From assembly GCA_944380545.1 (NCBI GenBank), contig CALWHV010000001.1, positions 62,001-126,000 on the forward strand: a DNA stretch of 64,000 bases. The letters are read 5' to 3'. The notes below the pieces were generated by a model. It made no database searches. It was not told where the DNA came from and was given only the letters and a program-made list of their open reading frames with translations. A program made the position numbers and the translations under genes. How positions within the stretch are numbered: position 1 is the stretch's first letter; the number at the start of each line of letters is the position of its first letter. This DNA is from an uncultured Eubacterium sp. GTDB taxonomy: Bacteria; Bacillota; Clostridia; Oscillospirales; Acutalibacteraceae. Positions 50,208-58,821 of the stretch are shown here, one piece after another.

Positions 50208-52288
50208 TGGATGAACGGGAATTTATTAAGCAGGCAACCTCTCGCATTTACAGCTTAAAGAAAAAGCAGCTTGTGGCAAGCGAGCTGCACGACCATATCG
50301 AAAGCCGCGCCGAATGGTACCGCGACGCGGGCTATGACGAGGCTGCCGCGCTGCAAAAGAGCGTGGACGCTATGGGCGACGCCGAGGAGATAGCAAAAAC
50401 GCTCGGCGAGCTGCACCGCGCGTATAATCCGGCGGCGGATCTGATTTTGCTTGCCGTGTGCGCCGCGTCTCTTGCGGCGGCGTATTTTGCCGAGGAGCGC
50501 TTCGTGTTCGGCGACCCCGGCGCAATAACTCTGCTTTTGTGCGGCGTGTTTTTCGGCGCGGCGGTGTTTATGCTCTACGCCGCGTATGCCGCGCATAAAA
50601 GGCATATCGTGCCGTCGCTTTTAACGCTTGCGGCGGGCGCGGCGGGCGGAGCATACATATATTTTATCTCGGATGAGCTGAGCCGCCTCGTTGACGGCAG
50701 CGCAGGCAGGCTTGCAGAGCTGATTGCGCAAAACGGCGTTTATTATGACGCCGCGCAGGACACGCACAAGCTGATGCTCCTGATTACGGCGGTTTTCGGC
50801 TCGGCCGCGCTGTTGTGCTGCGTGTGCCTCGCCGTTCCCGCGCTGCGGCGCGCAACGGTGTCCGGCACAGTGCGCGACGGGGCGTTTTCGGCTGCGCTGA
50901 CCCGCGTTTTCGCGGCGCTTGCCGTGCTCTCGGTCGCAGCCGCCGCAGGCTTCGGCGCATTGACGGCTTCAAGGATAGAGCTCGTGCAGGGCGATTATAA
51001 AGAGGCGTTTGAGCTTGTGGTGAGCCTTGAGCAGCAGTGCCAAACAAAGGAGCAGGCGATAGAATTTCTTAAAAGCTCCGGCAGGGATTTCCATTTCAGA
51101 AGCGAGGATAAAGCGGAACCCAACGAGATAACCTCCGCCTACCTCAACGGCGGAATATTCAGCATTTCGGTCTCCTTTCCTGATACGGAGGAGGACGAGG
51201 AGGAGGCGCCTCAGCTGTTCGGCGGCGATGACAACTATGTTTATTCCGCGTATCTTTCCGTTTCAAACACGGAATTTGCGCGCTCTTGGAGCTCTCTAAC
51301 GCTCAGGGGGCTCGTGCCGAGCGAAGAGGAGATAGAGGAGATATATTCGCTCAGGCCGTACGAGATGACCGGCCGCGATTATTACAAGGCGCTGCGGCAG
51401 CATCTGCCGATAAGCATAACCGCCGAAAAGCGCGCGCAGATGATGACGGACAGCAGTGTTCGCCTTGTGTTTTTAGACACGCTCGGCGGTATGAACGATA
51501 TGCATTATTTTGACATCAAAACGGAAACGGACGAGTGCCTTGACATACTTCAGCGGCAAAAAAAGATTGCCGAGCAGCTCAGAAGCACCGATTCCTCAAA
51601 TCCGCAGGAGATCGCCCGCCTCACGGGAACGGAGCCCGTCTATCCCGATTTTACCGAAGAGGAATATCTGGAAGCTATCCGCCGTTTTATAGACGGCGAT
51701 AATGCGGTTTGGGATTACGCGCCGGACCTTAAGCAGGAGATTCTGGGAATGTACGACTCCTTTGTTGAATACAGTATGGGCGGCAACTGGTATTTCACGC
51801 TTTTCCGCCTGAGCGGCGATGAAAACGATATGGTGCGCTTTGAGTACCGCGAAAAGGATGAGTATTCCCTCGGCGAGCTGCTTAGCGGCGATTACGAGGT
51901 GTATTCAACCGTTTCGGTGCTGACGGACAGCGGCTATCAGTTTGTTGCCGATGAAACGGAGCCTTACAAAAAGGTGTATTACGCCGGCGGCGCGTTTGAC
52001 GCGCACGGTAATTTTTACACCGATGAGATGAAGCTGCGCTATTACGGGGCGGACGGCGAGGTCTATAAGGCTTATTGCGCGGATAAAACGGATGAGGACG
52101 GCGAAAAGCGCTACCGCTTTATTGATTCCTCCGGCAGAACCTACGCCTACGAAAGCTGCTATATAGACGCAAACGGCTGCTTCGTTGCGCAGGAAAGCGG
52201 CGAAATCGCCGATGACGGCACCCGCCCGTTTGAAGCAAGCTGGAACGAAAAGGGCAAGCTGATAGATTTTGACGATTACGCGCAGTAA
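50207..52288 (+). CDS. HAAS/permease-prefix membrane protein with extracellular repeats
   Basis: A 693-residue protein. The cytosolic N-terminus (ATSRIYSLKKKQLVASELHD, then HIESRAEWYRDAGYDEAAAL) is the HAAS-type domain that typically accompanies PadR regulators. About five membrane helices follow (residues roughly 78-260), then a large outer domain of about 430 residues. The last 150 residues hold several Y-x-D/A-x-D-G-x-x-Y units (FDAHGNFYTDEMKLRYYGAD, YIDANGCFVAQES), like the gene at 54212. Function unknown; probably a stress or envelope sensor controlled by PadR. Confidence 0.75.
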   Translation: MDEREFIKQATSRIYSLKKKQLVASELHDHIESRAEWYRDAGYDEAAALQKSVDAMGDAEEIAKTLGELHRAYNPAADLILLAVCAASLAAAYFAEERFVFGDPGAITLLLCGVFFGAAVFMLYAAYAAHKRHIVPSLLTLAAGAAGGAYIYFISDELSRLVDGSAGRLAELIAQNGVYYDAAQDTHKLMLLITAVFGSAALLCCVCLAVPALRRATVSGTVRDGAFSAALTRVFAALAVLSVAAAAGFGALTASRIELVQGDYKEAFELVVSLEQQCQTKEQAIEFLKSSGRDFHFRSEDKAEPNEITSAYLNGGIFSISVSFPDTEEDEEEAPQLFGGDDNYVYSAYLSVSNTEFARSWSSLTLRGLVPSEEEIEEIYSLRPYEMTGRDYYKALRQHLPISITAEKRAQMMTDSSVRLVFLDTLGGMNDMHYFDIKTETDECLDILQRQKKIAEQLRSTDSSNPQEIARLTGTEPVYPDFTEEEYLEAIRRFIDGDNAVWDYAPDLKQEILGMYDSFVEYSMGGNWYFTLFRLSGDENDMVRFEYREKDEYSLGELLSGDYEVYSTVSVLTDSGYQFVADETEPYKKVYYAGGAFDAHGNFYTDEMKLRYYGADGEVYKAYCADKTDEDGEKRYRFIDSSGRTYAYESCYIDANGCFVAQESGEIADDGTRPFEASWNEKGKLIDFDDYAQ

Positions 52289-52325
52289 CGCCGCCCGCAA
52301 ACGGAGCATAAGCGAGGAAATAGAA

Positions 52326-52817
52326 ATGAAAAAAACTTTCAGCAGGATAATTCTACCTATAATTTTAGTTTGCATAGCGGCTGTTGGGATATTATGCAGA
52401 TTTTTGTTTTGGACGAATAATCAATATTTTGCAGATCCAATAAAGTGCATAGAGCATCATTACAGCGCAGAAGAATCAAAAATCGAAGCTGTTACATTCA
52501 AATATGAAAACGATAAGCAGGGATACTATATATTTCAAACTAAGAAAGGACATTTCTTTGAAGTTTTATTCTCAATACGCAATTATAAAAATAGCAAATA
52601 TTATAACTTCAAAGAATCATATGCAATCGGAGATATAAACAATTTCAGTGCAACTTGGTACGAAATGGGTGATTTTGAGTATTTCATTGCAAAGGATGAG
52701 GAATTTCTCGAAAAATACGGTGAGGACAAAACGCCCACCTATACACAAACAGTAGAATACCGAGTTGACGGCAAAAGCGAAACAAGCGTTGTTTGGCTGA
52801 TAGATAAAACGGTATAA
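52326..52817 (+). CDS. putative membrane immunity protein, family A (copy 1)
   Basis: A 163-residue protein with one N-terminal membrane segment (about residues 8-28) and an extracytoplasmic domain ending in YTQTVEYRVDGKSETSVVWL. It is closely related to the gene at 56299, especially over the last 55 residues, where the DNA is also nearly the same (FEYFIAKDEEFLEKYG). Because copy 2 directly follows an Rhs tip, this one is likely an orphan immunity gene. GAGGAAATAGAA precedes the ATG. No toxin tip precedes it. AT-rich start of the island. Confidence 0.55.
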   Translation: MKKTFSRIILPIILVCIAAVGILCRFLFWTNNQYFADPIKCIEHHYSAEESKIEAVTFKYENDKQGYYIFQTKKGHFFEVLFSIRNYKNSKYYNFKESYAIGDINNFSATWYEMGDFEYFIAKDEEFLEKYGEDKTPTYTQTVEYRVDGKSETSVVWLIDKTV

Positions 52818-52928
52818 GCCGTAAAAGCCGATGGTAAGGGTGCATCTGGTTTGGCGACCGGAGTTTTAAAAGACACCGTAGTTTATTTAGTTCAAATGGA
52901 AATATTTTGCATTGAGGTGTTGATAAAT

Positions 52929-53579
52929 ATGAAATTTGAAATGAAGTATTCAACTCGATTCAAACAGATTTTATATTTTATCGGGGGCTTTTTGTACGCC
53001 GCAGGGTTTTCAATTTTGCCTTTTTTATTGCTTTATGTGCTCTCGCATTTTGCGTTTTCAATTTTGTTCGGTGAAGAAATCGGAGCTGATTTAGCAAAAG
53101 CTTTTTTTGCTTTGGAAATCTTAGCGCTTGTTATTTTCTATACTAAAAACAGCCGGCACTATGTAAGAATAGATCATCGAGGCGTAAAAATCAGCAATTA
53201 CAGTTTTCAGCATTACGGATTGAGGCAGCCGTTTAGAATCAATGTAATCATTCCGTTTGATCGCATAGCGGGATGCACCTCATCAATTCCGGTAGACTGC
53301 CCTCCGAATTTTAGATACGCACACTATAATGGCAGGGAAATGATCGCACGGCGGCGCAATTTAAAACGAGGCAAAGACATTAACTATATAAGAGAACCAG
53401 CCTTGGCAGGCGGCAGATATGATAAAGAATGTGTGCTGCTGGAACTGGACAACAAGCGTATTATCGTTATTCCGATAGACGAATGTGATGAGTTTGTGGA
53501 GCTTCTTGACAAATATATGCAGCAATATCGAGAACTTGTGCGGCAAAGAGGAAACGGGAAAAATGATGGCGCATTTTGA
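52929..53579 (+). CDS. PH-like (bacterial PH-domain) membrane protein, immunity-like
   Basis: A 216-residue protein with two N-terminal membrane helices (roughly residues 19-45 and 62-80) and a cytosolic domain starting at HYVRIDHRGVKISNYSF, of the form seen in YdbT/bPH2-type domains, plus RIAGCTSS and a C-terminal Asp/Glu helix. GAGGTG precedes ATG 52929. The next gene starts 17 bases before it ends. Two similar proteins occur at 53563 and 57852; the latter follows a toxin tip by one base, which suggests immunity roles for the group. Confidence 0.55.
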   Translation: MKFEMKYSTRFKQILYFIGGFLYAAGFSILPFLLLYVLSHFAFSILFGEEIGADLAKAFFALEILALVIFYTKNSRHYVRIDHRGVKISNYSFQHYGLRQPFRINVIIPFDRIAGCTSSIPVDCPPNFRYAHYNGREMIARRRNLKRGKDINYIREPALAGGRYDKECVLLELDNKRIIVIPIDECDEFVELLDKYMQQYRELVRQRGNGKNDGAF

Positions 53580-54102
53580 TTTTTATTTTGCTGATAAAAA
53601 AAGCCGGCAAAAAAGCATCTATCAGGCAATGCACTTTATGCTGTTTTATATTGTAAGTTCGGTTGTGATGATTTATATTATTGCACTTTTAGAGCCAGTC
53701 GGCGGAGATTACGAGTTCATATATAAACTGTGTATATTTATCGGTGCGCCGCTGATCGGCGCTGTGATATTCGCGTTTTGGTGCGTTAGAATATTTTGCT
53801 CCAAAAGCATAGGCGTTAATGTGTATGAAGATAAGTTGGAAATTGTGCGGTACTACCCTTTGGGATACACCTTTAAATTAAAGTTAGTGATTCCGTTTTC
53901 AAGCATAGAAAGAATAGAAATCACAACGGTAAACGATGAGATCCTGAAAAAGACGCAGTACCAAATCCATATGATGCCCGAAAGCGAATGTGTTGTTATC
54001 GAAACAACAGATAAAGCGGCAGTTTCTTTTTGCACAACAGACAACGCCAAACTTGTTGAAATGGTAAAAGCAAGCCGTTCCCGTTCTTCCGGCGGGGCGT
54101 GA
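53563..54102 (+). CDS. PH-like membrane protein, immunity-like
   Basis: A 179-residue protein with two membrane helices (about 19-42 and 54-73) and a PH-like C-terminal domain (SIGVNVYEDKLEIVRYYPLG, then FSSIERIEITTVND). It overlaps the end of the previous gene by 17 bases; the start AAAATGATGG has GAGGAAACGGG upstream. Same architecture as the neighbours at 52929 and 57852. No toxin is adjacent; it may be a leftover immunity gene. Confidence 0.55.
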   Translation: MMAHFDFYFADKKSRQKSIYQAMHFMLFYIVSSVVMIYIIALLEPVGGDYEFIYKLCIFIGAPLIGAVIFAFWCVRIFCSKSIGVNVYEDKLEIVRYYPLGYTFKLKLVIPFSSIERIEITTVNDEILKKTQYQIHMMPESECVVIETTDKAAVSFCTTDNAKLVEMVKASRSRSSGGA

Positions 54103-54211
54103 TCCCCGCCGGATTAAAGGATATTTAACACCCGCCGGAGATTTATAACCGGTATTTAATACCGCTGTTGCCGGTTGATTAAAATCGGCATTGATAAGGG
54201 GGGAAAAACAG

Positions 54212-55153
54212 ATGTTTGGTTTATCCAAAGAAGCAGCGGCGTTGCTTGCGGGCTGCGCGGTTTTGATATTAAAGGCGATTTATGCCGCTGTGATTTACAA
54301 AAGCAGCTTCGAGCTCGGTAAACTAAAGCAAGGCTTTTTGACGGGCGCTTCTTTAGCTTTTCCGATTATCAGCGGCATAATTTGCGCCGTTAAATGCAAG
54401 CAGGGGAAATCGGCGCGGGTAAAGATTCTGATTGCGCTTGTGCTAGCGCTCGGTATTTCGGCAGCGGTTGTCATAACTGTTTCAAACGCGTATGCTGTGA
54501 AATATTACGATGCAAACGGCGGCAGCCACGGCTATGCATCGGAGGTGTTTTATAAGGACAGAGAGGGGAATCGGTATACTTTTTCGGAAGATACGGGCTA
54601 TGACCGGCTTTATATCAACGAAACGGAGGAATCGCTGAACGCAGATCTCTGCTATCTGGACAAAAACGGTTATTTGGTATACGATGAAGATATGTCCGTA
54701 ACCGCACGGGACGAAGCCTCTTGCGCGGACATAGACGGCGCGGTGTACTATCCTGTAAAATACGCAACATATAATCAGGATGGTTCTGTTAACTATCATT
54801 TTAATCCGGAAAATTTCAGCTTTGACCGTTTCGGAAAGGCATACACATATGATAAGGTTCCGTTTTATGATAAAAATTTGAATAAATACGCATATTTCTT
54901 TGATTCAGATCAGCAAAAAGGCTTCTATACAAACATCCTGACAGGTGAAAAACTGGAAAATGAATACTGTTTTGTGGATGAAGACGGATATTTGGTTTAT
55001 GATAAAAATCACGCCTTTACAATGTATGAAAATGATGAGGGCATAAAAACATACACCGATTCCGACGGAAAAACATATTTTTGGGCATCCGGCATACATT
55101 GGGATCAAGCCGGAAATATGCTGGATTCAAGCGGAAACATTTTATCCGCATAA
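54212..55153 (+). CDS. membrane protein with Y-D-G-type extracellular repeats
   Basis: A 313-residue protein: three hydrophobic helices in the first 95 residues, then an outer domain with repeated units of the form Y-x-D-x-x-G-x-x-Y/F (YKDREGNRYTF, YLDKNGYLVYDEDM, FVDEDGYLVYDKNHAF, YTDSDGKTYFWAS). The same unit type ends the PadR-linked protein at 50207. GGGGGGAAAAA precedes the ATG. It is followed by a stable hairpin (55181-55203) and then the first Rhs fragment. Function unknown; a surface-exposed role is suggested by the anchor. Confidence 0.6.
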   Translation: MFGLSKEAAALLAGCAVLILKAIYAAVIYKSSFELGKLKQGFLTGASLAFPIISGIICAVKCKQGKSARVKILIALVLALGISAAVVITVSNAYAVKYYDANGGSHGYASEVFYKDREGNRYTFSEDTGYDRLYINETEESLNADLCYLDKNGYLVYDEDMSVTARDEASCADIDGAVYYPVKYATYNQDGSVNYHFNPENFSFDRFGKAYTYDKVPFYDKNLNKYAYFFDSDQQKGFYTNILTGEKLENEYCFVDEDGYLVYDKNHAFTMYENDEGIKTYTDSDGKTYFWASGIHWDQAGNMLDSSGNILSA

Positions 55154-55180
55154 TATATAAATAATTTTTTATAATTAGAT

Positions 55181-55203
55181 ACAGCGGGGGCAATCCCCGC
55201 TGT
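55181..55203 (+). terminator. hairpin after the Y-D-G repeat gene
   Basis: ACAGCGGGG/CCCCGCTGT with a 5-base loop, 28 bases past the stop. No T tract follows on the plus strand; weak termination or a structural role. Confidence 0.4.
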
Positions 55204-55232
55204 GCTCCGCTTGTTTCTGCAAAATTTGGCAA

Positions 55233-56279
55233 GTGATTTATTTTATAACACGGCGCGGCGGTGTACCACTCGGATTCGTGTATAATGGCGCACAGTATTT
55301 TTACATAACAAACCAGCTCGGCGATGTTGTGGGAATTGCAAACGCGCAGGGCGATCCGATAGCGGCATATTCCTATGACGAATGGGGCAACCCGATCGAA
55401 ACCGTAACGAGGGACGATACCGAGGAGCAGAACAAGATTGCAGAAATCAACCCCCTGCGCTACCGCGGCTATTACTACGATGCGGAAACAGGGTACTATT
55501 ATCTGCAATCCAGGTACTACAACCCCGAATGGGGTCGCTTTATCAGCCCCGATAGCTTCGGGTATATTGACAATTCCACCCGCCTCGGTTTCAATGCATA
55601 TATCTACTGTGCCAATAATCCCATAATGTTTACCGATCCTACGGGTTATAACTATGTTTCAGAATTAGGAAAGCAGATTGCTGAAATTATCAGTGACCTC
55701 TTTTTAGTTTTTGATGCGTCATTCATAAGTGATGCCTTCGCTGCACTAACAGCAAATCTTATAAGTTCTGGAAAAGAAGTAATATCCAACTGGAAAAATT
55801 GGTACATATCCTTATTAGATGATTTCAAAGAATTTATGGAAACAGCATTCTATAAATTTATTGATTTCTTTGATAAAAACTTTTTTGTGGAATTATTTAG
55901 CAAGCCTTTGATTGAAGAATCTATTCCAAAAATCGGAACAAATTTTATAGAAGTATTTTTTACATATGGTAGTAATAAAATCGCTGAAATTTTGACAAAT
56001 TTATTTAGCGGGCAATTAGAAATTTTTGGAAATGATAATTTTTCAACAGGTTTAATAATAACTTTTGATGATATTGGTATCTATATTGATAAAATCATAG
56101 CGAAATTCGGCTCTCTAATTATTGGAATTAGTGCAAAAATACAAATTTCAATAAATAACGTTTTCAACATACCGCCACCAGATCCAAACGCTATTGGCGG
56201 AACGTCATTTATATATACGCTGATTTACTTATTAATGATATCAATATATGGCTTAACATCAGTTTGGGCTCCAGCCTAG
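55233..56279 (+). CDS. 5'-truncated Rhs C-terminal module with hydrophobic toxin tip 1
   Basis: About 348 residues, but it lacks the N-terminal export and the YD-repeat barrel of a full Rhs protein. Residues 10-130 are the Rhs core: GDPIAAYSYDEWGNPIETVT, then NPLRYRGYYYDAETGYYYLQ, SRYYNPEWGRFISPDS and a final NPIMFTDPTGYN boundary. The remaining 200 residues are a variable tip rich in Phe, Ile and Asn (for example FKEFMETAFYKFIDFFDKNF) ending in a hydrophobic helix. No real start codon is evident and the core begins with a one-base deletion relative to copy 2. It looks like a stored tip cassette. A probable immunity gene follows. Confidence 0.65.
   Translation: MIYFITRRGGVPLGFVYNGAQYFYITNQLGDVVGIANAQGDPIAAYSYDEWGNPIETVTRDDTEEQNKIAEINPLRYRGYYYDAETGYYYLQSRYYNPEWGRFISPDSFGYIDNSTRLGFNAYIYCANNPIMFTDPTGYNYVSELGKQIAEIISDLFLVFDASFISDAFAALTANLISSGKEVISNWKNWYISLLDDFKEFMETAFYKFIDFFDKNFFVELFSKPLIEESIPKIGTNFIEVFFTYGSNKIAEILTNLFSGQLEIFGNDNFSTGLIITFDDIGIYIDKIIAKFGSLIIGISAKIQISINNVFNIPPPDPNAIGGTSFIYTLIYLLMISIYGLTSVWAPA
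55250..55628 (+). repeat. Rhs core repeat, copy 1
   Basis: Matches 56894-57273 at about 95 percent identity over 379 bases, with a one-base deletion near the 5' end (cggcgcggcgg against cggcgcgggcgg). Similarity stops sharply at the start of the variable tips. Confidence 0.85.
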
Positions 56280-56298
56280 TAAACAAGGGGGAGAAATT

Positions 56299-56796
56299 AT
56301 GCAAACAGTATTAATCAAAAAGAGCACTAAGAAAATTTTTATAGCGATTTTGGCAATATTGATTTTAATAGGTGCAATTTTATGCGGGTTCGTATTAATT
56401 TCTATAAACCAATATTTTTCTACTGCTAACGAATGTTTAGAACATCGTTTCAGTAATGAAAAAACACACATAATTTTTGAATATGAAAATGAAGAACAAG
56501 GATTTTATATAAGCAAAAGCAAAAATAATGATTTTATAATATCCGTTTTAAAAATCAAAAAAGTTTATAATAAAAAATATTATAAATTCAAGAAGTTTTC
56601 TTCAGGCGGTTCTTTATATAGTATTATTGCCGATTGGTCCTCTATGGGTGATTTTGAGTATTTCATTGCAAAGGACGAGGAATTTCTCAAAAAGTACGGA
56701 CAAGGCAAAACACCTACCTATACACAAACAATAGAATACCAAATTGATGGTAAAAATGAAACAAGTGTGATTTGGTTGATAGATAAAAGTATGTAA
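56299..56796 (+). CDS. putative membrane immunity protein, family A (copy 2)
   Basis: A 165-residue protein with one membrane segment (about 13-36) and a short outer domain; its C-terminal half is nearly identical in amino acids to the gene at 52326 (GDFEYFIAKDEEFL). It begins 20 bases after the toxin tip 1 module with AAGGGGGAG upstream, the standard toxin-immunity order in Rhs loci. Membrane localisation suggests protection against a toxin acting at the membrane. Tentative. Confidence 0.6.
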   Translation: MQTVLIKKSTKKIFIAILAILILIGAILCGFVLISINQYFSTANECLEHRFSNEKTHIIFEYENEEQGFYISKSKNNDFIISVLKIKKVYNKKYYKFKKFSSGGSLYSIIADWSSMGDFEYFIAKDEEFLKKYGQGKTPTYTQTIEYQIDGKNETSVIWLIDKSM

Positions 56797-56807
56797 ACCA
56801 GAAAAGT

Positions 56808-56837
56808 CGGTATCAAGGGAATCTTCCCTTGATACCG
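56808..56837. repeat. 14-bp perfect inverted repeat at a cassette boundary
   Basis: CGGTATCAAGGGAA-TC-TTCCCTTGATACCG, directly after immunity gene copy 2 and before the Rhs core copy 2. There is no T tract. It may be a terminator-like stem, a protein-binding site or a recombination scar. Confidence 0.7.
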
Positions 56838-56877
56838 ATAATATGACAATCTTCGTGCGCAGAAAACCGGAGACGAT

Positions 56878-57852
56878 GTGCTGTTCTTCCAATACGGCGC
56901 GGGCGGCGTGCCGCTCGGATTCGTGTATAACGGCGTGCAGTATTTCTACATAACGAACCAACTCGGCGATGTTGTGGGAATCGCAAACGCGCAGGGCGAT
57001 CCGATAGCGGCATATTCCTATGACGAATGGGGCAACCCGATCGAAACCGTAACGAGGGACGATACCGAGGAGCAGAACAAGATTGCACAGCTCAACCCCC
57101 TGCGTTACCGCGGCTATTACTACGACACGGAAACCGGGTATTACTACCTGCAATCCAGGTACTACAACCCCGAATGGGGTCGCTTTATCAGCCCCGACAG
57201 CTTCGGGTATATTGACAATTCCACCCGCCTCGGTTTCAACGCATATATCTATTGCGTTAATAATCCGATAATGTACATTGACCCCAACGGTAAAGAGGCA
57301 ACGAATAACTGGTTTGAAGCTTCCCTAAAAGTATTGTGTTTAGGTATTGAAATAGATACTCTTTTACAAATTTTTGAAAACTTTATTCAAATCGTTGATA
57401 ATACTTTTGATCTGAATACCTGGTTTATCAATTTAACTGTATCAACAAAGGATTTTTTTGAAAATTTGTTATTGTATTTGACTACTGGCTTAAACTCTCT
57501 TTTTAAGGACTTTTGGAATATATTTATTGAAAACTCCGTCGAATTTTCATTTAAAAAATTAATTGATGAGCCATTAGACCTTTTCAGCAAGCTACCAAAG
57601 CTTTCTTGGGATGTTCCTGCTATAAAATTTGCTCCTGTAGTTGGCTCTATTTTTTCGATTTTTGATATAATTAACTCTGTTGACGAGTATGGTTGGAATT
57701 CGAAGGAAGGAATTATATTAGTAGCTGAAAATGTTCTAAGCATAGTAGCGGAGTTTATACCAGTGATAGGTAGCATCATATCTGCAATTGGTGATTTATC
57801 AACAATACTGACTAATATATATTTTAAGTTCGATAAAGGTGAATATATATAA
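56878..57852 (+). CDS. 5'-truncated Rhs C-terminal module with hydrophobic toxin tip 2
   Basis: About 324 residues. The Rhs core (residues 5-135: GDPIAAYSYDEWGNPIETVT, SRYYNPEWGRFISPDSFGY) is nearly identical to copy 1, then after NPIMYIDPNG a new 190-residue tip follows with hydrophobic and Asn-rich stretches, ending LSIVAEFIPVIGSIISAIGD and a polar tail. Upstream codons continue the Rhs frame (KTGDDVLFFQYGAGGVPLGF) but a stop at 56839 and the palindrome block it, so there is no export region. GTG 56878 is the nominal start. The hydrophobic tip and the membrane immunity gene suggest a pore-forming toxin. The next gene starts at its stop codon. Confidence 0.65.
   Translation: MLFFQYGAGGVPLGFVYNGVQYFYITNQLGDVVGIANAQGDPIAAYSYDEWGNPIETVTRDDTEEQNKIAQLNPLRYRGYYYDTETGYYYLQSRYYNPEWGRFISPDSFGYIDNSTRLGFNAYIYCVNNPIMYIDPNGKEATNNWFEASLKVLCLGIEIDTLLQIFENFIQIVDNTFDLNTWFINLTVSTKDFFENLLLYLTTGLNSLFKDFWNIFIENSVEFSFKKLIDEPLDLFSKLPKLSWDVPAIKFAPVVGSIFSIFDIINSVDEYGWNSKEGIILVAENVLSIVAEFIPVIGSIISAIGDLSTILTNIYFKFDKGEYI
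56894..57273 (+). repeat. Rhs core repeat, copy 2
   Basis: 380 bases matching 55250-55628. The two copies lie 1.6 kb apart and have different tips, as seen when tips are exchanged by recombination within the conserved core. Confidence 0.85.
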
Positions 57853-58406
57853 TGAAAAACGCAACATATTACCCTTTTGAAGAGTTTGGGTTCGGTTCAA
57901 GGCTCATTAACTTCCTTGTTGCCGTATTTTCAAACGGGCTGGCGGCTTTTTACATATGCCTTCCGATACTTGCACTGTTTCTGCTGTTTATAGATGATCT
58001 TTTGTTTAAGCTTTTCGGGTTCAGATACGGTTTTTTGATTTGCGCCGCGGTTTTTTTGATTTTGTGGAGCGCGTTCAATTTATGCTATATTTTTTCGAAA
58101 AAAGGCGTTTACATAACCAACGACCGCAGGATTATAATAAACAACGGCTTTTTTGCAAATTGCAAATTCTATAATTTCAACAGATTCAAATACAGCTTTG
58201 GAGTTTTATATATTAAGAAGGCGGATATAGGCTTCAAAAGCTTTTCTATGAACGCTTGGGAAATCGAAAGATTCATTCCGAACAAAAGCGATTTTGTTAT
58301 AATAGAACTTGTAAACGGAAGACGCGTTGCATTTGCTCTTGAGGACAATTTCGGATTTGTCGAAGAGATAGAGAAAATAAAAACGCAGGGTCAAATCAAT
58401 GATTAA
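57852..58406 (+). CDS. PH-like membrane immunity protein for toxin tip 2
   Basis: A 184-residue protein with two membrane helices (about 22-45 and 57-76) and a PH-like domain (SKKGVYITNDRRIIINNGFF and the C-terminal LVNGRRVAFALEDNFGFVEE). Its ATG overlaps the stop of toxin tip 2 by one base (ATAATG), indicating coupled translation. Same architecture as the genes at 52929 and 53563. Role as immunity protein inferred from position. Confidence 0.6.
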   Translation: MKNATYYPFEEFGFGSRLINFLVAVFSNGLAAFYICLPILALFLLFIDDLLFKLFGFRYGFLICAAVFLILWSAFNLCYIFSKKGVYITNDRRIIINNGFFANCKFYNFNRFKYSFGVLYIKKADIGFKSFSMNAWEIERFIPNKSDFVIIELVNGRRVAFALEDNFGFVEEIEKIKTQGQIND

Positions 58407-58467
58407 ACGCCGGCTTAAGCTGCTCGATTAGTAAAATCCTTGGCTTCTCCTGGCGCCACCTGCATCT

Positions 58468-58500
58468 TAAAGGCTGTTTCTGATTAAGAAGCAGCCTTTA
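58468..58500. terminator. terminator between convergent genes
   Basis: TAAAGGCTG/CAGCCTTTA with further inner pairing, between the immunity gene and the HTH gene on the opposite strand. Confidence 0.7.
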
Positions 58501-58545
58501 TCTTATGTATAAATTTTAATTGGTATCACTGAGCCCACCCTATGT

Positions 58546-58806
58546 TCACCTGAACAGCAAATGATACATACACGAGGAAAGCGCCCCGTTTTCACGGTAG
58601 CGCTGTTCCCTTTGTATAAAACCGGCTTCGGTCAGATCCTGTATAGCCCGCTTGACGGTGCTTTTGGACAGACCTGTCCCTTGGGCTATGGTCTTTAAAG
58701 ACGGAAAGCAGTAGCCGTTTTTGTCTGCGTATTCATTCAGTACAAGGTATACGGCTACCGCTCTTGACGAAAGTTCGGAATTTAAGATTACGGATAGTCT
58801 GCCCAT
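58546..58806 (-). CDS. HTH_36-type helix-turn-helix protein, possible replication initiator fragment
   Basis: An 86-residue protein. SSRAVAVYLVLNEYADKNGYCFPSLKTIAQ leads into AQGTGLSKSTVKRAIQDLTE, the winged helix of plasmid/ICE replication initiators (HTH_36), and then a wing EAGFIQREQRYRENGALSS. It stops right after the wing, where larger family members continue, so it may be truncated or a free-standing small regulator. AGGTGAACG precedes the ATG. Probably a remnant of a mobile element. Confidence 0.65.
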   Translation of the reverse strand: MGRLSVILNSELSSRAVAVYLVLNEYADKNGYCFPSLKTIAQGTGLSKSTVKRAIQDLTEAGFIQREQRYRENGALSSCMYHLLFR

Positions 58807-58821
58807 CGTTCACCTCATTTC

